DNA from: an uncultured Pseudomonadota bacterium
GTDB lineage: Bacteria > Pseudomonadota > Gammaproteobacteria > Burkholderiales > JALYOK01
DNA length: 64,000 nt
Reading direction: 5' to 3'
Assembly: GCA_902826775.1 (NCBI GenBank)
Contig: CADEHE010000014.1
Location: 1-64,000 of the forward strand
Each line of letters opens with the position of its first letter. Positions within the stretch are counted from its first letter, which is position 1. The notes under the pieces are model-generated. The model did no database searches. It worked only from the letters and a program-made list of their open reading frames with translations, and was not told where the DNA came from. Both the position numbers and the translations under genes were made by a program. Positions 37,874 to 47,533 of this stretch are shown one piece after another.

Positions 37874-39025
37874 TCATACAAACGCCGGCCCTTCGATCAC
37901 CGGATACGCTTTGATGAAGCTTTCGTCCACCTCGACGCCGATGCCGGGTTTATCCAGCGGGAATACGTTGCCGTTGGCGTCGACTTGATACGGCAGGCTG
38001 GTGAGCCCTTCGCGGAACGGGTTGATTTTCGACACATCCGCTTCGAAGTAGCCGCCGTTATCGATTGACGCCAAGAAGTGGATCGAGGCGGCCATGTTCA
38101 GCCCAGTCATCGAGGTGTGCGGATTGATCGGAATTTTCCACGCCGAGGCGAGCGCGGCGATGCGCATGCCTTCGGTGATGCCGCCGGTTTTTGAAACGTC
38201 CGGCTGGAAGATGCGAATCGCGCCGTCTTCGATCAAGCGGTTAAATTCAAAGCGCGTGTAGTGATTTTCGCCCGCGGCGAGCGGCACGGTGGCGAAAGTG
38301 GAAGCGATCTTGTAGTTGCGATAGTCGCCGAGCGGGAACGGCTCTTCCAACCAGCCAACATTTGCTTCCTGAAACGCCGGCATGAGCGTGCGTGCATCTT
38401 CCAGGCTGCAGCCGGTGTTGCCGTCGGTCAAGATCGCGAGTTCATCGCCGCAGGCTTTGCGCACGGCGCGCACGCGCGCGATGTCGCGCCCGGGCGTGTC
38501 GCCCACGCGCAACTTGACCGCTCTATAGCCGAGTGCAACATTGGCACGCACTTCGTCGACCAGCGCGGCCGGTTCTTGGTAACCGAGCGCCACGCCGCCG
38601 GCGTATGCCGGCACCGCTTTGCGCGATCCGCCGAGCAAGCGGTACAGCGGCCAGCCGCTGGCCTTGCCGCGTATGTCCCACAGCGCTTGATCGATGCCGC
38701 TCATGGCCAGCGCGCAGCCCGCGCCCATGCCGTGGCTGGCGAGTTGCTTGAGGTAGATCTTGTTCCATACGCCGACGACATCGTCGGCCTGCATGCCCAT
38801 GACGAGCTGCTTAAGGGTGGTGTTGACCAGGTGCGCCACCGTGCCCGGCGCGCGGCCGTGATGCGATTCACCGTAGCCGACTAAGCCTTGGTCGGTGGTG
38901 ATCTTGACAATGACCGCGTCGCGTTTGACTTGGCGGCCGATGCCGAGCGTAACTTGCGAATCTTGCGGAATCGGGCACGAGATGGGGAAGGCTTGCAGTT
39001 CGACTACCTTGCCGGAGTGGTTCAT
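37874..39025 (-). CDS. Mandelate racemase/muconate lactonizing-type enzyme
   Basis: A 383-residue enolase-superfamily enzyme. Metal ligands are visible in order: Asp in LTDGN, Glu in GWLEEPF, Glu in AGENHY; general-base residues are the Lys in RAVKLRVG and the His in INPHTSMTG, as in the mandelate-racemase subgroup. The usual KxK reads KLR here. It should abstract the alpha-proton of a hydroxy or sugar acid, leading to dehydration or racemisation. On the same strand and just upstream of a Bug solute-binding protein, which may import its substrate. Confidence 0.88.
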   Translation of the reverse strand: MNHSGKVVELQAFPISCPIPQDSQVTLGIGRQVKRDAVIVKITTDQGLVGYGESHHGRAPGTVAHLVNTTLKQLVMGMQADDVVGVWNKIYLKQLASHGMGAGCALAMSGIDQALWDIRGKASGWPLYRLLGGSRKAVPAYAGGVALGYQEPAALVDEVRANVALGYRAVKLRVGDTPGRDIARVRAVRKACGDELAILTDGNTGCSLEDARTLMPAFQEANVGWLEEPFPLGDYRNYKIASTFATVPLAAGENHYTRFEFNRLIEDGAIRIFQPDVSKTGGITEGMRIAALASAWKIPINPHTSMTGLNMAASIHFLASIDNGGYFEADVSKINPFREGLTSLPYQVDANGNVFPLDKPGIGVEVDESFIKAYPVIEGPAFV

Positions 39026-39176
39026 GATGATTTGGCCGAGGTTGGTTTGCAGCGAGTGTGAGTTTTCGCGCGGCGGGCGTCAATAGTGCGGCATGCCAGA
39101 GCATGGTCCGCGTACCTCGTTATACTGAGCGCCGCTGCACGCGTTGTGCCCCTTTTCTACCGTTCGGAGAGATCGC

Positions 39177-39785
39177 ATGAAACTCTATTACGCTCCTGGC
39201 GCCTGCTCCATGGCGCCGCACATTGTCGCCCGCGAAGCAGGACACGCAGTCGGCTTGATAAGAGTCGATATTCCAAACAAGAAGACCGCCGACGGCGGCG
39301 ACTATTGGAAAATCAATCCCAAAGGCTACGTGCCGACGCTGGTGCTCGATGATGGCCGAGCCATCACCGAAGTGGGCGTGATCTGCCAATACCTGGCCGA
39401 CCAAAAGCCTGAATCCGGATTGGTACCCAAGGCCGGTTCGATGGAGCGCTACCGCCAGATGGAAGCGCTCAATTTTGCCGCGACCGAAGTCCACAAACAG
39501 ATTGGTGCGCTGTTCAACCCGCAGATGACACCGGAGATGAAAACGGTGCAGCTTGGCGTCATCGATCGCCGGCTCAACGCGCTGGAAAAGATGCTCGATG
39601 GCAAGGCCTATATCATGGGCGAGAAGTTCAGCGCGGCCGACGCTTACCTTTTCACCGTACTGAATTGGACTCACCCGCTCAAACTCGACGTGAGCAAATG
39701 GCCGAACATCAAGACCTACATGGCGCGCGTAGCCGCGCGGCCGAAAGTTCAAGAAACGATGAACGCCGAGGGATTGATCAAGTAA
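39177..39785 (+). CDS. Glutathione S-transferase
   Basis: A 202-residue soluble GST of the bacterial beta-like class. The N-terminal thioredoxin fold starts KLYYAPGACSMAPHIVAREA (Cys10, Ser11 near the glutathione site) and the C-terminal helical domain includes EKFSAADAYLFTVLNW, the N-capping and hydrophobic staple region. Start at the ATG at 39177; the small extension upstream is unlikely. Single gene divergent from the enolase-superfamily gene. Confidence 0.93.
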   Translation: MKLYYAPGACSMAPHIVAREAGHAVGLIRVDIPNKKTADGGDYWKINPKGYVPTLVLDDGRAITEVGVICQYLADQKPESGLVPKAGSMERYRQMEALNFAATEVHKQIGALFNPQMTPEMKTVQLGVIDRRLNALEKMLDGKAYIMGEKFSAADAYLFTVLNWTHPLKLDVSKWPNIKTYMARVAARPKVQETMNAEGLIK

Positions 39786-39973
39786 CCCGATCGGCGAATC
39801 TGCTGCCCTTGAGGAGCGGCCGAGCGCGGGCGGCAGTGCCCCATGAGCTTCCGCCCGCTTATACTCAATACGTGCATGTTCCATCCCAAGCGCCGACGCG
39901 TAAAGCAAAGCTTATTGAACTGCCAGCAATCTCGCGTAAACTTGGCCCCAACGAATAACACTACTTCCTCACC

Positions 39974-40423
39974 ATGCGCTCGAAGTTGGGCCAAGATTTC
40001 TGGGCCGGCCTGCTGTTTGTCGTCTTTGGTGCTGCCGCGATTCTGATCGCGCGCGGTTACAAGCTCGGCACCGCCGCGCACATGGGGCCGGCGTACATGC
40101 CGATAGCCGTCGGTGCATTGTTGGTCTTGTTTGGCGTGGTCATGACGGTGCGTTCGCTGGCGCGCGGTTCGCAGGAGGTGGGCGTGCTGGCGTGGTACGC
40201 GGCCGCGCTGGTGTTGCTTTCGGTATTGGCTTTCGCCGGCTTGGTGCGCTCGATCGGCTTGGCAATCACCACGGTGGCGCTGGCCGTGCTTTGCCGTGTC
40301 GCGGGCCGTTATTGGGGTTGGGGCGAGACAGCGCTGCTGGCGCTGGGGCTGGCAACAATGGTGGTGCTTATTTTTCTCAAGGGGCTGGGCATGGCTTTGC
40401 CATTGTGGCCGGGGCAAGACTAG
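39974..40423 (+). CDS. tctB: Tripartite tricarboxylate transporter small subunit TctB
   Basis: A 149-residue inner-membrane protein with four hydrophobic segments and the TctB-type start FWAGLLFVVFGAAAILIARG, followed by MGPAYMPIAVGALLVLFG. It partners TctA in sodium- or proton-driven uptake of carboxylates captured by TctC. Its TAG stop falls in the CTAG that borders the MITE-like element before tctA. Before that insertion, its stop and the tctA ATG would have been adjacent. Confidence 0.88.
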   Translation: MRSKLGQDFWAGLLFVVFGAAAILIARGYKLGTAAHMGPAYMPIAVGALLVLFGVVMTVRSLARGSQEVGVLAWYAAALVLLSVLAFAGLVRSIGLAITTVALAVLCRVAGRYWGWGETALLALGLATMVVLIFLKGLGMALPLWPGQD

Positions 40424-40638
40424 TGTGCTGTTCCAGAAATAATTTGCGAAAGTCCCGCGACAAGCGGGGCCCTGCGGCGTTGCGAAGCTTCGCCAGGTGC
40501 CCAACCTGGCTGTGCTTCGCGCCTTGCCTGGCGCCGAATTCGCCAGACTTTCAATTGCCTCTGCTCGAAACCAATGTCTGCCGCGATTCTCGATCCGCCT
40601 CTGGAATTCGACGAGTTATTTCTGGGACAGCACACTAG
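40420..40638. mobile_element. MITE-like element between tctB and tctA
   Basis: A 211-bp element (40424-40634) with 19-bp terminal inverted repeats, TGTGCTGTTCCAGAAATAA at the left and its complement at the right with one mismatch. It is flanked by CTAG on both sides (40420-40423 and 40635-40638), fitting a 4-bp target duplication. It contains no credible ORF but has internal GC-rich palindromes (for example GCGAAGCTTCGC, CCAGGTGCCCAACCTGG). Removing it and one CTAG would bring the tctB stop TAG directly against the tctA ATG. The CTAG target agrees with the YTAR preference of IS5-like transposases, but the parent element is not identified. Confidence 0.75.
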
Positions 40639-42138
40639 ATGGAGTTAATCGCCAACCTTGCCACCGGTTTCGCGGTTGCGCTCACCGTCAAGAACATCGC
40701 CTACTGCTTCGTCGGTGTTTTGCTCGGCACCTTGATCGGCGTGCTGCCGGGCATCGGACCGGTGGCGACGATCGCAATGTTGCTGCCGATCACGTTCAAT
40801 CTGCCACCAGAATCCGCGCTCATCATGCTGGCGGGTATCTATTACGGCGCGCAGTACGGTGGTTCGACTTCGGCGATTCTGGTGAATTTGCCGGGTGAGT
40901 CCTCTTCCGCCGTGACTACCATCGATGGCTATCAAATGGCACGCCAAGGGCGTGCCGGGCCGGCACTGGCGATTGCGGCGATCGGTTCCTTTTTCGCCGG
41001 TTGTGTGGCCACGGTACTGGTGGCGTTCTTTGCGCCGCAGTTGGCGGACTTGGCCTCGGAGTTTGCGCAGGCCGATTATTTTTCGTTGATGGTGCTGGGC
41101 TTGGTGGCTGCCGTGGTGTTGGCGCGCGGCTCGGTGCTGAAGGCGATGGCGATGGTGCTGCTCGGTTTGCTGCTCGGCATGGTCGGCACCGATGTCATGG
41201 ACAGCACGCCGCGTTTTACTTTCGGTATACCCGAGCTGACCGATGGCATCGGCCCCGCGATCGTTGCCATGGGTGTATTCGGCGTTGCGGAGGTCATCGC
41301 CAATTTAGAGCAACGCGGCGAGCGGCGCGTATTTGCGGCGCAGATTACCCGGTTGCTGCCGAGCAAAGATGATTTGCGCCGCTCATGGAAAGCGATTCTG
41401 CGCGGCACCGGCTTGGGTTCGATGCTCGGCATACTTCCCGGCGGCGGCGCACTGCTCGCTTCGTTTGCGGCGTATACGCTAGAGAAGCGCATCGCCAAGG
41501 AGCCGCAGCGTTTCGGCCAAGGCGCCATCGAAGGCGTGGCCGCACCGGAATCGGCCAACAATGCCGGGGCGCAGACCTCGTTCGTGCCGCTGCTTACGCT
41601 CGGCATTCCCACCAATCCGGTCATGGCTTTGATGTTCGGCGCCATGATGATTCACGGTATCGCGCCGGGGCCGAATGTGATCAATGAGCGCCCGGAATTG
41701 TTCTGGGGCATGATCAGCAGCATGTGGATCGGCAACTTGTTGCTGGTGGTGCTCAATCTGCCGCTGATCGGTTTGTGGATCAAGCTGCTGACAGTGCCGT
41801 ATCGCCTGCTTTATCCGGCGATCATTTTGTTTTGCTGCATCGGCGTGTTCAGCGTCAACAACAGCGCTTACGAAGTGGGCATGCTGGCGGTGTTTGGCTT
41901 GCTCGGTTATCTGTTCCTGAAACTTGGCTGTGAGCCGGCGCCGTTTCTGCTCGGCTTTATTCTCGGGCCGATGATGGATGAGAATTTGCGCCGCGCGCTA
42001 TTGTTGTCGCACGGCGATTTCAGTGTGTTCGTAACGCGCCCCATCAGCGCGACTTTGCTGGCGCTCGCCGCCGTCCTGCTGCTGCTCACCATTGCGCCCG
42101 CAGTGCGGCGCACGCGCGAAGAAGCCTTCGCGCAGTAG
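40639..42138 (+). CDS. tctA: Tripartite tricarboxylate transporter large subunit TctA
   Basis: A 499-residue TctA with about twelve membrane segments. The conserved [17 protein letters not shown] (near residue 34), [20 protein letters not shown] (near 72) and [21 protein letters not shown] (near 306) are present. It is the permease of the tripartite carboxylate transporter. Its ATG immediately follows the MITE-like element; the nearest purine-rich stretch (GGGA, 40625ish) lies about 11 bases away, a weak ribosome site. It should work with the upstream tctB and the downstream tctC, and possibly with the solitary Bug protein. Confidence 0.95.
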   Translation: MELIANLATGFAVALTVKNIAYCFVGVLLGTLIGVLPGIGPVATIAMLLPITFNLPPESALIMLAGIYYGAQYGGSTSAILVNLPGESSSAVTTIDGYQMARQGRAGPALAIAAIGSFFAGCVATVLVAFFAPQLADLASEFAQADYFSLMVLGLVAAVVLARGSVLKAMAMVLLGLLLGMVGTDVMDSTPRFTFGIPELTDGIGPAIVAMGVFGVAEVIANLEQRGERRVFAAQITRLLPSKDDLRRSWKAILRGTGLGSMLGILPGGGALLASFAAYTLEKRIAKEPQRFGQGAIEGVAAPESANNAGAQTSFVPLLTLGIPTNPVMALMFGAMMIHGIAPGPNVINERPELFWGMISSMWIGNLLLVVLNLPLIGLWIKLLTVPYRLLYPAIILFCCIGVFSVNNSAYEVGMLAVFGLLGYLFLKLGCEPAPFLLGFILGPMMDENLRRALLLSHGDFSVFVTRPISATLLALAAVLLLLTIAPAVRRTREEAFAQ

Positions 42139-42153
42139 TTTAGGGCGGCGCGG

Positions 42154-43185
42154 ATGCGTGGGATAACGCATAGGGCCTTAAGTATGATCTTGAGAGTCGC
42201 TCTCCTTCTAGCTGCTAAAGCGCTTCAGGCGACAGTATGTCTTGCGTTCGTTGTTTTTGGCGCGCTATCTGCTGCCGCACAAAGCTACCCGAGCAAGCCC
42301 ATCAAGATCGTGGTGCCGTTCCCGCCGGCAGGCACGACCGATTTGTTGGCACGCACGCTCGCGCAGAAACTGAACGAAGCATTCGGCAAGCCGGTGGTTG
42401 TGGAGAACCGGCCTGGTGCGGGCGGCAACATAGGCGCCGATGTGGTGGCCCATGCGCCGGCCGATGGCTACACTTTGCTCCTCGCAACGGTCAGCACGCA
42501 CGGCATTAACCCGACGTTGTACCCGAACATGCCCTATGACGCGATCAAGGATTTCGCGCCCGTGGCCCTGGTTGGGCGGGTGAGCAATGTGTTGATGGTC
42601 AATCCGAAGCTTGCGGCCAATTCGATGAAAGAATTGATCGCACTCGCCAAGGCGCAGCCGGGCAAGTTCATGTTCGCTTCCAGCGGCAACGGCACCTCGC
42701 TGCACTTGAGCGGCGAGTTGTTCGCGACCATGGCGCAGCTCGACATCACGCATGTCCCTTACAAGGGCAGTGCGCCCGCGCTTGCCGATGTGATGAACGG
42801 ACAAGTGCCGTTCATGTTCGACAACTTGCCGAGTGCGCTGCCGCACATCAAAGCCGGCAAGCTGCGTCCGCTAGCAGTGACTATGAGCAAGCGCATCGTC
42901 CAATTGCCCAATGTGCCGACCGTGGCGGAAGCGGGTTTGCCGGGCTTTGAAGCGGTGTCGTGGTTCGGTTTGATGGCGCCGGCGCGCACGCCGGGCGAAG
43001 TTGTGAGGCGGCTTAACAGCACCGTCAACAAGATCCTCTCCAACGCCGAGATGCGCCAGCGCTTGATCGATCTCGGCACGGAGCCCGCCACCATGACACC
43101 CGGACAATTCTCCGAGCACGTCAAGAGCGAGATCGAAAAATGGGGCAAGGTGGTGAAGACTTCGGGCGCGACAGTGGATCAATGA
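42154..43185 (+). CDS. tctC: Tripartite tricarboxylate transporter binding protein TctC
   Basis: A 343-residue Bug/TctC periplasmic binding protein, 15 bp after tctA. Signal peptide ends near residue 42 (LSAAAQS), mature start YPSKPIKIVVPFPPAGTTD; VENRPGAGGNIGADVVA and FASSGNGTSLHLSGELFATM are conserved. An ATG at 42184 could also start the protein and would give a shorter leader. The TGA stop overlaps the ATG of the GNAT gene (ATGA). The ligand is probably a small carboxylate. Confidence 0.93.
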   Translation: MRGITHRALSMILRVALLLAAKALQATVCLAFVVFGALSAAAQSYPSKPIKIVVPFPPAGTTDLLARTLAQKLNEAFGKPVVVENRPGAGGNIGADVVAHAPADGYTLLLATVSTHGINPTLYPNMPYDAIKDFAPVALVGRVSNVLMVNPKLAANSMKELIALAKAQPGKFMFASSGNGTSLHLSGELFATMAQLDITHVPYKGSAPALADVMNGQVPFMFDNLPSALPHIKAGKLRPLAVTMSKRIVQLPNVPTVAEAGLPGFEAVSWFGLMAPARTPGEVVRRLNSTVNKILSNAEMRQRLIDLGTEPATMTPGQFSEHVKSEIEKWGKVVKTSGATVDQ

Positions 43186-43727
43186 GCACCGCTTCTCTAC
43201 CGGCGCGTGCGCAGAGCGGAGTAGGGATGATTTGCCCCACGCACGCGGCAGATTTCGACGTCATTTACGGAATTGTCAACGACGCCGCCCAGCGCTATCG
43301 TGGCGTTATCCCCGCCGACTGCTGGCATGAGCCCTACATGACGCGCGAACAGTTGCGCCGTGAGATCGAAGCTGGTGTTGTGTTCTGGGGCTATCGCGCC
43401 GGCAGTGAGTTGCTCGGCGTCATGGGTTTGCAGCCGGTGCAAGATGTGAGTCTCATTCGCCACGCTTACGTTCGCTCCAGCGCTCAAGGCAGCGGCATCG
43501 GCGGCGCGCTGCTGAAGTTCCTACAGGCGCGAGCGGACCGGCGTTTGCTGGTGGGCACTTGGGCAGCGGCGCACTGGGCGATTCGATTTTATGAGGGTCA
43601 CGGTTTCGCAGTGATTCAAGGGTCAGAGAAGGACCGCTTACTCGACAAGTATTGGTCGATTCCGCTGCGCCAGCGCGACACGTCGGTCGTGCTCGCAGAT
43701 ACGACGCGCGAGCCCGCGCGCGCATAG
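43182..43727 (+). CDS. GNAT family N-acetyltransferase
   Basis: A 181-residue GNAT acetyltransferase. Start at the ATG at 43182, overlapping the tctC stop as ATGA. The acetyl-CoA-binding signature is in RSSAQGSGIGGALLKFLQAR (about residues 103-122), with LLGVMGLQPVQDVSLIRHAY upstream. Cytoplasmic. The substrate may be an amine or protein N-terminus; coupling to the transporter suggests the acetyl acceptor could be related to the imported compound, but that is speculation. Confidence 0.85.
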   Translation: MSTASLPARAQSGVGMICPTHAADFDVIYGIVNDAAQRYRGVIPADCWHEPYMTREQLRREIEAGVVFWGYRAGSELLGVMGLQPVQDVSLIRHAYVRSSAQGSGIGGALLKFLQARADRRLLVGTWAAAHWAIRFYEGHGFAVIQGSEKDRLLDKYWSIPLRQRDTSVVLADTTREPARA

Positions 43728-43759
43728 GCTCGTTGCGTCAACACCATTAGGAGGTTTGT

Positions 43760-44143
43760 GTGCACACATCAGACTGGGTGAGTGTCTTGTCGGCGTTTGC
43801 GGTTCGAGCACCAGTGCTTCTGGCTTGTATCGCGGGGCTCGCCATCGTCCTCAACAAGCCGGCGCTGGCCCCTGACGCCAGAAAGTGGGCAGCGGCTGGG
43901 TTCGGGCTCGAGCTGGTATTGTGCTTTGCGGCCCCTGCCACACAGCTGTTGTTGCTATCGGCCATACGCAGCGGCGATCCTTCGCGCGGTGTGCTTGTCT
44001 CCGGCGCTTCATCGCTGCTCGTTTCTTTACTGCATGCAGCAGCTTTCGTGATGCTGTTGGCCGCGGTGTTGGCGGGTCAACGTTCGAGCGACGCGGAAGA
44101 GGTGCCCACCCCGAAGCGGAACATGCTGGACAATGCGCAGTGA
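43760..44143 (+). CDS. Small hydrophobic membrane protein
   Basis: A 127-residue membrane protein with about four hydrophobic segments (VLLACIAGLAIVLNKPAL, ELVLCFAAPATQLLLLSA, SLLHAAAFVMLLAAVLAG) and a short charged tail. The GTG start at 43760 is supported by AGGAGG five bases upstream; a GTG two bases earlier is out of frame. I do not recognise a family. Its neighbours (GNAT and VOC genes) give no clear hint. Confidence 0.6.
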   Translation: MHTSDWVSVLSAFAVRAPVLLACIAGLAIVLNKPALAPDARKWAAAGFGLELVLCFAAPATQLLLLSAIRSGDPSRGVLVSGASSLLVSLLHAAAFVMLLAAVLAGQRSSDAEEVPTPKRNMLDNAQ

Positions 44144-44206
44144 CGACGCGAGCTGAACTGCCCGGCTGCTAAAATTGCGCCGAATCGTTTTTTGAAGCCG
44201 CAGACC

Positions 44207-44620
44207 ATGCCGCCTTTCCATCTTGCCTTCCCTGTCACGAGTCTCGACAAGGCGCGCGCTTTCTACGGCAATCTACTCGGTTGCCCCGAGGGGCGCAGCT
44301 CGCCGGAATGGGTCGACTTCGATTTCTTCGGTCATCAAATCGTCGCGCATCTTGCGCCCAATGAAGCCGGCCATCACTCCACCAATGCGGTGGACGGTGA
44401 CAATGTTCCGGTGCGGCATTTCGGCGCCGTGCTGGCGATGGATCAATGGCAAGCGATGGCCGACAAGCTAAAAACTGCGGGAACACGCTTCATCATCGAG
44501 CCGCACATTCGCTTCAAAGGCGAAGTGGGGGAGCAGGCCACCATGTTCTTTCTCGATCCCTGCGGTAACGCGCTGGAGTTCAAGGCGTTTAAAGACATCT
44601 CGCGCTTATTCGCGAAATGA
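44207..44620 (+). CDS. VOC family (glyoxalase/dioxygenase-like) protein
   Basis: A 137-residue vicinal-oxygen-chelate protein. [20 protein letters not shown] is the first betaalphabetabeta module with metal-ligand His4, and [19 protein letters not shown] is the last strand with the Glu ligand. The start at the ATG 44207 is preferred over a TTG five codons upstream. Some annotations call this type bleomycin resistance or glyoxalase; the substrate is not readable. A T-run (44174-44192) lies just upstream. Confidence 0.87.
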   Translation: MPPFHLAFPVTSLDKARAFYGNLLGCPEGRSSPEWVDFDFFGHQIVAHLAPNEAGHHSTNAVDGDNVPVRHFGAVLAMDQWQAMADKLKTAGTRFIIEPHIRFKGEVGEQATMFFLDPCGNALEFKAFKDISRLFAK

Positions 44621-44655
44621 CGCGCGGCAAGGCGCTTCGGCCCGCGTGTAGCGGT

Positions 44656-45717
44656 TTAGAACGGCTGCGCGCGGTGCTCGGCGCGCGCTTTGCGTGAGCC
44701 GCGCAAAGCACGCAATAAATCCGAGAAACCGGTTAGCGCGGCTTCGAACTCTAACTGGTGGATGTTTTGCCCGTCGAGAAAGCGGCGCAAACCGTGGCGC
44801 GGCGTCTTCGCCGAATTCAAACCAGGGTCGCACGTGGTTGAGCTCTTTACGCCCATCGCGTCAAGCCACGGCCACTGGCACTCCTCGTAGACGCCGCTCG
44901 GATAGCAGAAGTGGTGCGTATCGATGTCGAGCCAACGCTTAAACGCGGACCGGTTATCGGCGATTTCGCGCGCAGCGCGTGCTTGGTCATCGCTCGGAAA
45001 AGTGTGCCGGTGCGTATGCAATTCGATGCTTACATTGGCAGCGGCAAGCGAGCGCAGTTCCTCCGGCGTCATTAACTGCAGGATCTTCGATCGCACGATG
45101 TCGGCGTAGGGAACTTCGAGCAAATCGCCTAGAGCTTGGCACATCGCGACCCGAGTCTGCTCGGTGCATTCGCGTTCGCCGTAGTGGATGCAATCCCAAG
45201 TGGCTTGATTGCGTTGCGCGGGGTCGCCGAGGTCGATCACTTTGTCGGCGCTCCAAATCACATTGGTAAACGCCACCTCGCGCTTGTGTGTCTTCCAGAA
45301 CATGTACTGAACGGCAAGGCGAAATACGGGGTTGGCGTTTTCGACGTAATACGTCGTCACATACACGGTGGCGGGAAAACCGTAGCGCTGCAAGCGTGGC
45401 ACAGCGAGTTCGCGCACCGAGTGCAGCCCATCGTCTATCGTGATCGTTACCGCTCGCTTGGCCAGCGCGTGGGTGTACAGCTGGTCAATGGCGCGATCGA
45501 GCGGCAGTACCTGCATTGCGTAGCGCTGAATCGTGGCGAGGCGGCTTTCGAACAGATCAGCCTCGATAAACATTTTTGGCCGAAACTTGGCTTCATCGCG
45601 GAGGGCGAAGCCATGGTAGCAGAGGATTTTGAGCTTATCGCGAGTGAGCCAAGCGGCGATGCGAAACAAGCCGGCGGAGCGGCAAATGAACAGCAGCAAG
45701 AGCTTGGCACTATGCAC
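44656..45717 (-). CDS. Polysaccharide deacetylase family protein
   Basis: A 353-residue NodB-homology enzyme. Start at GTG 45717, which overlaps the upstream stop by 8 bp (GTGCATAG); an ATG further upstream at 45747 is possible. A hydrophobic segment (SAKLLLLFICRSAGLFRIAA) near the N-terminus suggests membrane anchoring or export. The catalytic Asp pair is in VTITIDDGLHS (usually TFDDG) and the zinc His residues in IELHTHRHTFPSDDQ. It should remove acetyl groups from a glycan. Coupled with two CelD/GNAT-domain genes, so probably part of a surface polysaccharide modification set. Confidence 0.85.
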   Translation of the reverse strand: MHSAKLLLLFICRSAGLFRIAAWLTRDKLKILCYHGFALRDEAKFRPKMFIEADLFESRLATIQRYAMQVLPLDRAIDQLYTHALAKRAVTITIDDGLHSVRELAVPRLQRYGFPATVYVTTYYVENANPVFRLAVQYMFWKTHKREVAFTNVIWSADKVIDLGDPAQRNQATWDCIHYGERECTEQTRVAMCQALGDLLEVPYADIVRSKILQLMTPEELRSLAAANVSIELHTHRHTFPSDDQARAAREIADNRSAFKRWLDIDTHHFCYPSGVYEECQWPWLDAMGVKSSTTCDPGLNSAKTPRHGLRRFLDGQNIHQLEFEAALTGFSDLLRALRGSRKARAEHRAQPF

Positions 45718-47440
45718 TAACCGTTTCCGTTGGCGCGAAATTCGCATCGGCCCATTTTTTGACTTCACCGAAGCGGCACTGCCAATGAAAAGAACCGTGG
45801 TAGTCGAAACCCATAGTCTCGACGATGTGCCGGCAGGGCAGATTGTCCGCCAAGACGCACAGGTAAGCGTATGGCGTTTCGCTGCGTGCAAACGCGGCGT
45901 GCAGCATGTGGGCTAAGGTGGTCCGGTGCAAACCTTGGCGCCGATATGCGGTGTGCGAGTAGCAATCGTACAGCGCGACGCTGCCGGCAGGCAACTGCAG
46001 CGACTGGTCGACTTCGGCCAAGTAAAGTTCCGGTTGATTCGCAGCCAGCCACCCGTAGTGCGCCAAGCGGCCGTCGAGTTTTACCGTGAATGCCGACGCG
46101 CCCTGCTCTAATCGGGCCAAGGCGGCGGAAAGAAACGCATCGCGCGCCTGCGACGATTCCTCCGCTTGAAAACTCAACAGGTCGGACAAGCAGTTGCGCT
46201 GCACTCGGGCGTCCGGCGCGAATTCATCTGCATGCGCCCGGTCGATGCGATACACCCGATACTCGCGCTGCACGCTCGTCCAATCACGCAGTTTGCGCAC
46301 CACGCTAGATGGGCTCGCGCCGCGGATTGACGCAAGCTTCGCTCTCACTTCGTCGGGAGTGAGATTGACTCGCGCTGCGCTCTGCTTCGCCAAGTGCATG
46401 AAAGAATCTTGCGCGCCCGCCTGCAACTGCGCCCGCTTGCTGTTATAGACGACCACTTCGGCAACTTCGTCGTGCGCGTTGGCGAAGCGTTCCTTCCAAG
46501 CATCGCCGCCGGGAGTCAGATCGAGCACCTCCTTGCCTTCGCCGATCATGTTCTCGCTCAGCTGCATCACATGCAGCTTGCCGGGCGAGTGTTCGGCAAG
46601 AAACGGCGAATACATCAGCAGACATAGATGCACGACCTTACCGCTTTCGGCACCCCAGAAGCCGGCGATGGGACGGTCATTCAAGTAAGTCGCAGCCACG
46701 TACGCCGAGCCCGCGCCGGCCTCGAACAGTCGTGTGTGAAACTTGCGCTTCAGAGCGTCCTCGGCGAATGGTGCCGACTGGTTCACCGCCGCCTGGCGGA
46801 AATCATAGTAGCCGATGAGTTCATCAAAGACGCGCTCGAGTTCCGTGGCATCGGTGATGCGCCTGAACTCGAGCTGGCCGAGCTTCTTGAGGCGGTTGAA
46901 ACGGCTCTTGTTGCTTTTCTTGGCGAAACTGGCTTTGATGTCTTCCGCATCAATTCTCAGCAGAGGCCGGCTGAGTTTGCGTACGACGACACCGCTACCG
47001 TCATTAGCGCAGGCGGCTTGGAGCGTATCGGCCAACGACGTGTCGGGCAAGTACTTGAAGTGGAGAGCAGAAAATGCGACATGCCGGCGCAGTTCCGCCC
47101 AAGCGCCCGCCACAAAAGTGACATCCGTGCCGGGGTCGGCGAGCCAGGCGTCATATTCGGCTTGATGGCTGCCCGCGTGGACCAGCGCTTTCGTCTGCGC
47201 ATCGTATGCGAGCAGCCAAAGACCCTGCAAGCAATCATTTTCACCGCGCGACTGTAAAACGATTGGCTGCCACTGCGCGCCATAGGTCTCGTACCAAGGC
47301 AGCGCGAAACCCGGCGCCTGATAGGCTGTGGCATGCGCGCAGCGGCGGTGCAGAGATAGCCATTGCGCGAGGAATGATTGGTTTCCCAGGAGGTCGCGAG
47401 CCGCCGCGCCGCTGTTCAGAGTTATTGTTGCGCCGGTCAT
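45710..47440 (-). CDS. Two-domain CelD/GNAT acetyltransferase-like protein
   Basis: A 576-residue protein with two acyltransferase-like halves. The first (about 20-370) resembles the CelD/BcsL-type GNAT domain (KSNKSRFNRLKKLGQLEFRR, VAATYLNDRPIAGFWGAESG, LDLTPGGDAWKERFANAHDE). The second (about 400-576) is a GNAT fold with SVALYDCYSHTAYRRQGLHR as the acetyl-CoA loop and VETMGFDYHGSFHWQCR at the end. The start is uncertain: ATG 47440 is chosen; ATG 47473 and TTG 47491 are alternatives. Middle gene of a three-gene minus-strand unit with a CelD-like gene upstream and a deacetylase downstream. Confidence 0.72.
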   Translation of the reverse strand: MTGATITLNSGAAARDLLGNQSFLAQWLSLHRRCAHATAYQAPGFALPWYETYGAQWQPIVLQSRGENDCLQGLWLLAYDAQTKALVHAGSHQAEYDAWLADPGTDVTFVAGAWAELRRHVAFSALHFKYLPDTSLADTLQAACANDGSGVVVRKLSRPLLRIDAEDIKASFAKKSNKSRFNRLKKLGQLEFRRITDATELERVFDELIGYYDFRQAAVNQSAPFAEDALKRKFHTRLFEAGAGSAYVAATYLNDRPIAGFWGAESGKVVHLCLLMYSPFLAEHSPGKLHVMQLSENMIGEGKEVLDLTPGGDAWKERFANAHDEVAEVVVYNSKRAQLQAGAQDSFMHLAKQSAARVNLTPDEVRAKLASIRGASPSSVVRKLRDWTSVQREYRVYRIDRAHADEFAPDARVQRNCLSDLLSFQAEESSQARDAFLSAALARLEQGASAFTVKLDGRLAHYGWLAANQPELYLAEVDQSLQLPAGSVALYDCYSHTAYRRQGLHRTTLAHMLHAAFARSETPYAYLCVLADNLPCRHIVETMGFDYHGSFHWQCRFGEVKKWADANFAPTETVSA

Positions 47441-47533
47441 GCTCGATGGCCTTGCGATATTCTTGTACGGCATCGGCTTGCGTAAAGGCAAGGCGCTCGG
47501 GGATCTGTTCGGCGGCTGCGCGGTGCGCGCGAG

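Noticed and set aside
42154-43185. Solitary and operonic TctC proteins as recent duplicates
   Set aside because: They share only the general Bug-family segments; leaders and many internal residues differ, so they are old paralogues.
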